A stretch of 64,000 bases of DNA from Fermentibacter sp964564435 (lineage in GTDB: Bacteria > Fermentibacterota > Fermentibacteria > Fermentibacterales > Fermentibacteraceae), in the NCBI GenBank assembly GCA_964564435.1, contig CAZMAT010000003.1, positions 62,001-126,000 of the forward strand. Direction: 5' to 3'. The translations under genes and the position numbers were made by a program. Below the pieces are notes generated by a model. That model saw only the letters and a program-made list of their open reading frames with translations, had not been told where the DNA came from and made no database searches. Each line of letters opens with the position of its first letter. Within the stretch, counting starts at the first letter, position 1. This document shows, one piece after another, positions 58,575-64,000 of the stretch.

Positions 58575-58593
58575 TCCGTACCTCCGGGCGCCA

Positions 58594-58621
58594 ATTTTAC
58601 ACCAAATCATATTGGTGTCAA
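58594..58621 (-). promoter_or_regulatory. Promoter of the AbrB-ABC transporter operon with embedded operator
   Basis: Minus strand: TTGACA (58616-58621), 16-bp spacer, TAAAAT (58594-58599, five of six). The spacer holds a perfect inverted repeat ACACCAA/TTGGTGT (58599-58605 with 58612-58618, 6-bp centre), so a bound dimer would block polymerase. Predicted leader of about 13 nt. Confidence 0.8.
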
Positions 58622-58692
58622 GCCAAATGCTCGTGGCGAACCGCGCGTGGGATGAGGCTCGGCGCATGCCCGGCAGCCGCTGCGTGCGTGTC

Positions 58693-60162
58693 CTAGCGGA
58701 TCGAGGCCTGGAACTGGATGGTGGCGTCGAGCCGGGAAGACCCTTCGGTTTCTTCCGAGCCTTCCCCGATCGATTCCACGGAGTCCTTCCGAAGGTACGA
58801 CAACCTGCCGGCTATTTCGGAGCCTTCGGAGAGAGGCAGCCCGAGCGCGGCCTGGAGCAGGAATCCCCTGCCGTGCTGCTGGATGGACGCGAAGTCTCCC
58901 GGCAGGGAGAGCTCGCCGAAGTAGACCCTGGAATCGTAGTCGTCGGTGGAGAAGCCCGCGGCGGCGAGCCTGAGGATCGCGTCGCCGAGCGAGAGCTTCA
59001 GCCTCGTCTCGGCACCGGTTCCGCCTGGGGAGCCGTCGGGGCCGTCGTGACCGGTGCGCTGGACGGCGGCGGAGAGGATCGTGCCTCCCGCAGGCCTCCA
59101 GGAGGAGGATGCGACGATGCGGTACGACCCGGCGCCCTCTTCGGAGGAGCCCCTCGCACGCAGGCCAAGGTCGAAGTCGGGGGTCATCCTCCGCGAGATC
59201 TCCAGATCGGCTCTAGAGCCTGAGTCGTCCCCCTCCAGGAGGCACATCGCCGTGAGGCGGGCCGACCATCCGTCCCCTGGCCGGAGCCCGGCTGAGGCGC
59301 CGGCCCCTATGTCGCAGGCCCCTCCCAGGGGCATGGAGGATCTGTCCCCGGGGAAGTCGCCCGGGCAGCGGAAGACACCGGCGTTGAACCGCAGGGCGGA
59401 TGTCTCCTCGTGGATGCAGGCCCAGAAGGCTTCTGACGCCCTGTCGCCCGAGAGCCCGGCCGCAGCCTCGCAGGTTATCCCGACGGCCCCTGCCGATCCG
59501 TCGAAATCCATCCCGGCACGCCCGTAGAGGCCGTCACCCCGGTCACCGAGGACCGCTCCGAACCCGAACGGGCCGCGGGCGATCCTTGCAGCAGCGAGAT
59601 CCTCCCGGACCGAACTCTCGGCTGCGAGCTCCGACGCAGTCCGGTGGAGGCCCTCTCCGGAAGGGTCGATGCGGGATGAGGCACCGAGGAGCGTGCACGA
59701 CACCCCGCCTAGGGAGAATCCGCCGCCTGCTCCCAGCAGTGGCTCGGCGTCCGAGCATCCCGGGCTGGCCGCGGGTTCGAGCCTCGTTTCGAGGGAAGGC
59801 GGCTTCTCCTCGATGCCGGCGCCGCTCGACCAGCCTCCGGGATGAGACAGGACGAGCCCCGACCCCAGACCGGCCCTCAGCCAGCCCCCGACCGCGCTGA
59901 AGGCCGAACCGGGATCCCGGTACGAAGCCCCCGCCGTGACCAGATCGCACCAGTCCTCCCCGGGGTCCTTCTCCGCCACTGCGGTCAGGGCGAACCCGCC
60001 GCGCGAGAGGCGCACCCTGTGGAGGAACGAGTACGGGTCACCCGCCCATGTGCCGTCGACGGAACCGCTGGCGTCGGGGAACAGCCTTCCCAGCCTGAAG
60101 AGGACGTCGCCTCCACCGGGAGATGTCACCAGCGCAAGGGAGAGGATGATCCCGGGGATCAC
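58693..60162 (-). CDS. Predicted outer-membrane barrel, C-terminal part of HhH-barrel family
   Basis: 489 residues from the GTG at 60162 (GTGA overlap with the gene upstream). Signal-like N-terminus IPGIILSLALVTS. The start of the mature region (SFLHRVRLSRGGFALTAVAE, then KDPGEDW) resembles, from memory, the barrel part of FCB-group proteins that carry ComEA-like helix-hairpin-helix domains. Here that HhH lies on the preceding gene instead. The rest is strand-rich, Gly/Ser-rich and ends with a typical aromatic barrel strand. Function unknown, perhaps an envelope DNA- or protein-handling pore. Confidence 0.65.
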   Translation of the reverse strand: MIPGIILSLALVTSPGGGDVLFRLGRLFPDASGSVDGTWAGDPYSFLHRVRLSRGGFALTAVAEKDPGEDWCDLVTAGASYRDPGSAFSAVGGWLRAGLGSGLVLSHPGGWSSGAGIEEKPPSLETRLEPAASPGCSDAEPLLGAGGGFSLGGVSCTLLGASSRIDPSGEGLHRTASELAAESSVREDLAAARIARGPFGFGAVLGDRGDGLYGRAGMDFDGSAGAVGITCEAAAGLSGDRASEAFWACIHEETSALRFNAGVFRCPGDFPGDRSSMPLGGACDIGAGASAGLRPGDGWSARLTAMCLLEGDDSGSRADLEISRRMTPDFDLGLRARGSSEEGAGSYRIVASSSWRPAGGTILSAAVQRTGHDGPDGSPGGTGAETRLKLSLGDAILRLAAAGFSTDDYDSRVYFGELSLPGDFASIQQHGRGFLLQAALGLPLSEGSEIAGRLSYLRKDSVESIGEGSEETEGSSRLDATIQFQASIR

Positions 60163-61229
60163 TCCACTGCCAGCCTGGATCTCATCCCCTCGAACAGCGA
60201 CTGACCTATCCCCGGGACGTCCATGATCTGTTCGACCGAAGTGAAGGGGCCGTGCTCGAGCCGGTACGCCACTATGGCCTCGGCCCTGGCGGGCCCTATG
60301 CCCGGGAGCGAGCAGAGATCGTCGACCCCGGCGGTGTTGATGTCTATCACACGGTCGGCCGCCTGTGCGGGAGGCGGGGCGGGGATTTCGCGCACGAGGG
60401 GGACTGGGACGTGAGCCGCCCGGCCGAGAGCCACCCCGGCGGAATGGGTCTCGCCGAGGTCGGGGTGGAACCCGAGGCCGTAGAGGAACTCGACGGGGCC
60501 GGCGCCGAACGTGAGGGAGAGTGCGAACCTCGACGGATCCGAGGACAGGCCGAGCCGGATGACCAGAGATCCGGTCGGGGAGTATCCCGCCGTGAACGAA
60601 GGCTCCGGATCGAGCCCCTCTGTGAATGTCAGACCCGCCGACAGGCCCAGCCGTTCGACCGGGGCGACCCCTGCAGAGAACGACGCGCTCCTGGGGACCG
60701 CGGGGTCGCCCGAATCGCCCAGGCGGCTCCTCGCGAGGCCCCTCACCGCGAGCGCCGTCAGCACGCCGTCCATCGGGCGGGCGACGAGGCCTGCGTCGGA
60801 GGAGAATGCGGTGCAGGAGCCGTATCCCGAGATGGAGAGCCTGTGAGCCGACACCGAAACCCCGCAGGCGAGGCCCGTTATGATCCTCCTGGAGGCGCCC
60901 GCGGTGAATGTGAGTTCGGAATAGCCCTCGTCGCCCGAGGCGAGTGCTCCGGCCGAGAAGCATGTCGCGCCCGAGGGCAGCGAGCCGGCCACGGAGGCCC
61001 TGTCGAGCCTCCGCAGGCCGAACGGCCTCGAAGCCGACGCGGATACGGACCATCCCTCGAGGAGGGCGGTTCCGGCGGGGTTCTCGAACATGACGGCGGC
61101 GCACTGGGGGAAGAGGGCCGATGAAGAACCGGCTGCAATCCACGGAGCCTGCTGGACCGGTTCGAATGCGCACTCCGCGGCACCCGGCGACAGAACGGCG
61201 ATCACTACGGCTGTTCGATGCCAGTTCAC
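60159..61229 (-). CDS. PorV-like barrel fused to ComEA-type helix-hairpin-helix
   Basis: 356 residues. Signal peptide about 1-21. Residues about 30-285 look like a PorV/PorQ-type barrel of the FCB group: FENPAGTALLEGWSVSASAS near the start and alternating strands such as LTFTAGASRRIITGLACGVS. After a Pro-rich linker, residues about 295-350 form two HhH units of the ComEA type: DINTAGVDDLCSLPGIGPAR and FTSVEQIMDVPGIGQ. ComEA HhH binds double-stranded DNA. GTGA overlap links it to the barrel gene downstream. The fusion is unusual. Confidence 0.75.
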   Translation of the reverse strand: MNWHRTAVVIAVLSPGAAECAFEPVQQAPWIAAGSSSALFPQCAAVMFENPAGTALLEGWSVSASASRPFGLRRLDRASVAGSLPSGATCFSAGALASGDEGYSELTFTAGASRRIITGLACGVSVSAHRLSISGYGSCTAFSSDAGLVARPMDGVLTALAVRGLARSRLGDSGDPAVPRSASFSAGVAPVERLGLSAGLTFTEGLDPEPSFTAGYSPTGSLVIRLGLSSDPSRFALSLTFGAGPVEFLYGLGFHPDLGETHSAGVALGRAAHVPVPLVREIPAPPPAQAADRVIDINTAGVDDLCSLPGIGPARAEAIVAYRLEHGPFTSVEQIMDVPGIGQSLFEGMRSRLAVE

Positions 61230-61270
61230 GTTTCCAGTCTACTCCATGACGGGTTCCGCTGCAAGTGGTG

Positions 61271-61298
61271 TTGACATTGCCTCCCCGGCAGACAAAAC
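61271..61298 (+). promoter_or_regulatory. Possible promoter of the RecJ-like gene
   Basis: Perfect TTGACA (61271-61276) with a 16-bp spacer to CAAAAC (61293-61298), a poor -10. It lies in the only AT-richer patch between the divergent genes. Confidence 0.4.
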
Positions 61299-61325
61299 TC
61301 TGTCCATGAAGCGGAGGAGGGGCGT

Positions 61326-62816
61326 TTGGGTGTCTGTCGCATCGAAAGCGGCGGACGGGGACAGGGAGGGGAGGGGGCGGCGCTAGACGGGCTCCTGACG
61401 GACACGGCTCTAGAGGTGCTCAGGAAGCGCTTCCCGAACTCACCGGACCCCGCAGCCGAATGGAAACCCGGCAGACCGGCCTGGCGGTCGCTGCTGCCGG
61501 AGCTCGAGGTTCTCGACGAGGAACTGGCGTCGCTGCGCAGGCGCGGCGGCAAGGTCGTGCTATACGGGCACGACGACGCAGACGGCATCACCGGCATCTA
61601 TGCCGGCAGGGTCATGCTCGCCCGGCTGGGTTTCAGGGTGGTGCCGATCATCCCGGACAGGGCTTCAGAGGACTACGGCCTGCTGCCGTCGCGGATGGAC
61701 GGCCTTCTCGAGGCCGGCGACCTCCTGCTCACGGTGGACTCGGGCTGCTCGGCAGTCGAGGGGGTCGAGTGGGCCCTCGCGAGAGGGGCAAGGGTCGTCA
61801 TCACCGACCACCATACCCTGAACCCTCCCCTGCCCCGGGCGCACGGCCTCATAGACCCCCAGGCCATCGGCTTCCCCGGCACCGTCCTCGCGGGATGCGG
61901 AGTCCTGTATGCCGCTCTCGCCGAGCTCTTCCCCTCCATTGCAGACTGCCCACGGCTCTACACGGCGGTCGCCCTCGGCACCGTGTCGGACAGGGTCCCT
62001 CTGCTGGCAGCGAACAGATACCTCCTCGAGCGCTTCCGGAACGTCGAGACCGGCGATCTCCCCGCGGGGATGCGGGTCATCGTCGACGCCTGGCCCAACA
62101 GGAAGGGCGCCTGGTGTGCCTGCAACGTGAGGCAGCAGATCACGTCGGTCATCGGAAAGGGCCTGAACTCCGGCATCGGGCGGCTGCTCGAGATGCTCGA
62201 GAGCGACGACGCGGCATGGTGCGCCTCGGCCTGGCGGGAGATGGTCGCCGCCAGCGATTCGAGGTCCCAGCAGATGTCCGACATGCTTTCCCGCGCCATG
62301 AACGAGAAGGATCCCGAGGCCGATGCCTTCGGGATGGTCATCGTGCACCTGCCCGGCATACCGCCCGGGATGGGCGGCACCCTGGCCAGCAAGCTGTCGC
62401 GCATCTTCAGGCGGGGGACCATCGTCGTCACGACCCGCGGCAACGGTTCGATCGTCGGGGAGGCCAGGTCCCTCGGCGACTGGGACATGGCATCGTTCCT
62501 CACCGGCATGAAGAACGTGTTCAGCAGCGCCGGAGGCCACTCCAGGGCGGCCGGTTTCAACACCGACAGGATGGGCTGGCCCGAACTCCGCAGGAACCTC
62601 ATCTCCAGGCTCTCCACGGTACGTTCGAAGCCGGTGCCCGAACCGCACGTCGATCTCGAGCCCGCCTCCCTGCCGCAGGCGCAGGAGCTCTCCTGCCTCG
62701 CCCCGTTCGGCCCCGACTTCCCTCCTCCCGCCGTGAAGGTGGGAGGGATGCGCTACCTGATGCAGCTCGGTCCGAACGGGCCGTGCTGGTGCATCACGGA
62801 GGACAGCGGGGAGTAG
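61326..62816 (+). CDS. DHH-family phosphoesterase, RecJ-like
   Basis: 496 residues from the TTG at 61326 (GGAGG upstream; a later start is possible). DHH motifs: VVLYGHDDADGITGIYAGR (about 77-95), LLLTVDSGCSAVEGVEWAL (about 136-154) and ITDHHTLNPPLPRAHGLIDP (about 161-180), and a DHHA1 domain with SSAGGHSRAAGF (about 399-410). These are the metal ligands of RecJ 5'-3' single-strand nuclease and archaeal GAN-like enzymes. Shorter than E. coli RecJ (577), lacking the extra C-terminal domain. Single-strand exonuclease is likely, nanoRNase less so. Confidence 0.85.
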   Translation: MGVCRIESGGRGQGGEGAALDGLLTDTALEVLRKRFPNSPDPAAEWKPGRPAWRSLLPELEVLDEELASLRRRGGKVVLYGHDDADGITGIYAGRVMLARLGFRVVPIIPDRASEDYGLLPSRMDGLLEAGDLLLTVDSGCSAVEGVEWALARGARVVITDHHTLNPPLPRAHGLIDPQAIGFPGTVLAGCGVLYAALAELFPSIADCPRLYTAVALGTVSDRVPLLAANRYLLERFRNVETGDLPAGMRVIVDAWPNRKGAWCACNVRQQITSVIGKGLNSGIGRLLEMLESDDAAWCASAWREMVAASDSRSQQMSDMLSRAMNEKDPEADAFGMVIVHLPGIPPGMGGTLASKLSRIFRRGTIVVTTRGNGSIVGEARSLGDWDMASFLTGMKNVFSSAGGHSRAAGFNTDRMGWPELRRNLISRLSTVRSKPVPEPHVDLEPASLPQAQELSCLAPFGPDFPPPAVKVGGMRYLMQLGPNGPCWCITEDSGE

Positions 62817-62865
62817 GCGCCGTGGAAGCGCCCCGAACGCGGCGCACACTCTCCCGAAATGGAAA

Positions 62866-62899
62866 CCCGGCGCATCCCTCCTTGGAGGGACACGCCGGG
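62866..62899. terminator. Two-tier hairpin between convergent genes
   Basis: Outer arms CCCGGCG (62866-62872) and CGCCGGG (62893-62899), inner arms TCCCTCC (62875-62881) and GGAGGGA (62884-62890), with CA bulges on both sides. Preceded by AAA and followed by AAA; bidirectional terminator. Confidence 0.75.
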
Positions 62900-62940
62900 A
62901 AACCGGACGCAGCCGGGCGGCCTACCGCCCCTGAGCCGCC

Positions 62941-64000
62941 CTAGATGTCGAAGTCCGCATCGTCCCGCGGCTCCACCTTGAAGTCCTCGAAGGAGAACCA
63001 GCACACCCCGACGATGCTCTGGATCGCTCCTCCCACTGTCGGTTCGTAGGTGTAGTCGCCCATGTCGTCCATCATGCAGGCACCCGACCCGTCGGTGACG
63101 GACCACTGGCCGTAACCGAGGCTGTCGCTCACCACCGTGAGATTCTGGATCCTGACGAGAACGCTCTCCCACTCCTCGGGCGCGGAGGAAGTCATCATCT
63201 CGCCCGTGGTGGCATCGTGGGGGGCGGGCAGCGGGTGTCCGGAGGAGACGATCTCGGCGTCGGTGATGTATGACAGTTCGGTGAAACCGTAGTATTCCTG
63301 GACGGTCCCGGTCACCACGACGCTGTCCCCCCGGGCGAAGCCCGCGATGTCGTTGTCGTAGAGGGCGAGCCCGCTCCATTCGCCGCCGCCCTCGTCCTGG
63401 ATGACCGCATAGTCCTGGGACGAGGAGTAGAACTCGTCACCTCCCACGGTGACTATTCCAGTGACGCTCACTATCTGTCCGAGATACGGCGACTCGGCCG
63501 CCTGCCCCTGCACCTCGTAGCAGGAGAGCACCTCGCCGGGGCCCGTTCCGCCACCGACGTCGAGGTCGCCGTCGTCCCTGGGTTCGAGCTTCCATTCGCT
63601 GTAGCTGTACCAGAGCACGCCGGCCGCGCTGAAGAGCGTGTCTCCCACGGAAGGAACGTAGGAGTAGTCGCCCATGTCGTCTACGATGCACTCGCCGGAC
63701 CCGTCATCCACATCGAACTGGCCGTAGGAGCCCACCGAGATCACTACCGCGTCGGAGATCTCTACGAGGACGGCCTCCCATTCCTCGGCTCCGCCGGCCT
63801 CGGTCAGATCGTCGGTGGCGACGGCGGACGGCGCGGGGAGATCGGCATCCGAGCCGAGGATCTCGATGGATGAAGGGAAGCTCAGCTCTGTCGTCCCGTA
63901 GTACTCCTGCACGGTTCCCGTGATCGCGATGCTGTCGCCCCTGACCAGGCTCTCCACGCTGTCGCCGTAGAGGACAAGGCCGCTCCACGGTCCGCCGGCC
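62941..64000 (-). CDS. Secreted OB-fold repeat protein (5' end outside window)
   Basis: At least 350 residues; the frame stays open to the right edge, so the N-terminus is missing. It consists of alternating modules: an OB-like strand set (VSVTGIVTVGGDEFY, WSGLALYDN, GDSVVVTGTVQEYYG, TELSY) and a module with a Cys and DDMGDY (CIVDDMGDYSYVPSVGD, CMMDDMGDYTYEPTVGG). Two full copies are visible and a third begins at the edge (WSGLVLYGDS). Such OB modules occur beside extracellular nuclease or lamin-tail domains. Ends EPRDDADFDI without a sorting domain. Function of the missing part unknown. Confidence 0.75.
   Translation of the reverse strand, partial: AGGPWSGLVLYGDSVESLVRGDSIAITGTVQEYYGTTELSFPSSIEILGSDADLPAPSAVATDDLTEAGGAEEWEAVLVEISDAVVISVGSYGQFDVDDGSGECIVDDMGDYSYVPSVGDTLFSAAGVLWYSYSEWKLEPRDDGDLDVGGGTGPGEVLSCYEVQGQAAESPYLGQIVSVTGIVTVGGDEFYSSSQDYAVIQDEGGGEWSGLALYDNDIAGFARGDSVVVTGTVQEYYGFTELSYITDAEIVSSGHPLPAPHDATTGEMMTSSAPEEWESVLVRIQNLTVVSDSLGYGQWSVTDGSGACMMDDMGDYTYEPTVGGAIQSIVGVCWFSFEDFKVEPRDDADFDI

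Overview
High-GC bacterial chromosome segment. The gene set suggests a Gram-negative lineage of the FCB type, close to Fermentibacterota-like candidate phyla. The pointers are OmpA-family outer-membrane proteins, secreted peptidases with FlgD-like/type IX-like C-terminal sorting domains, a PorV-like barrel, a rotary V-type ATPase instead of an F-type one, a tungsten-type aldehyde oxidoreductase, and archaeal-type valyl- and glycyl-tRNA synthetases. This placement is inference: no rRNA is present, and I saw no tRNA, CRISPR array, prophage or transposase. TTG and GTG starts are common, and many genes are coupled by ATGA, GTGA or TTGA overlaps.

Layout. 1-3.65 kb: a helical protein of unknown function, an asparaginase, a small bitopic membrane protein and a bactofilin. 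3.8-12.4 kb: a nine-gene V-ATPase operon in the order of the Enterococcus hirae ntp operon (F-I-K-E-C-G-A-B-D), whose rotor proteolipid keeps the Na+-binding residues. 12.4-17.1 kb: a small lysine/alanine-rich histone-like protein, then a divergent cluster with ThiF-like adenylyltransferase and an unknown protein on the minus strand, and polyferredoxin, aldehyde:ferredoxin oxidoreductase and ThiS/MoaD-like carrier on the plus strand. 17.2-20.9 kb: a TPR-hydrolase, an RRM protein, a DUF4097/DUF2089 pair and an FMN-binding split-barrel protein. 21.0-24.4 kb: two tandem clan-CD (C13-like) peptidases that share about 1.07 kb of apparently identical DNA. 24.4-25.1 kb: a NUDIX hydrolase preceded by an 83-bp tandem repeat that encodes coupled mini-ORFs. 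25.1-35.3 kb: two OmpA-type proteins, acylphosphatase, a barrel-like protein, a Cys-rich membrane protein, RNase D and two lipoproteins.

35.3-42.3 kb (minus strand): rho, rpmE, a DUF1385 protein, prfA, prmC, ispG, glnA and a lipoprotein. 42.3-43.1 kb: a non-coding array of strong inverted repeats with compensatory stem changes, the most unusual structure in the window. 43.1-55.8 kb (plus strand): a GAF/degenerate-GGDEF membrane protein, VanZ-like protein, coiled-coil lipoprotein and LysM protein, then phoH, a 7TM-HD phosphodiesterase, ybeY, a CorC-like protein, recO, glyS, valS and dCMP deaminase. 55.8-58.6 kb: an SsuABC/TauABC-type transporter behind an AbrB-family regulator whose promoter contains a perfect palindrome. 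58.7-61.2 kb: two surface proteins, one joining a PorV-like barrel to a ComEA-like helix-hairpin-helix. 61.3-62.8 kb: a RecJ-like DHH protein. 62.9 kb to the right edge: a secreted repeat protein that runs off the window.

How they fit together. The ATPase, the ferredoxin-linked oxidoreductase and the large secreted/surface inventory suggest an anaerobic fermenter with Na+ energetics that degrades external protein. The rho and phoH blocks are conserved housekeeping modules.
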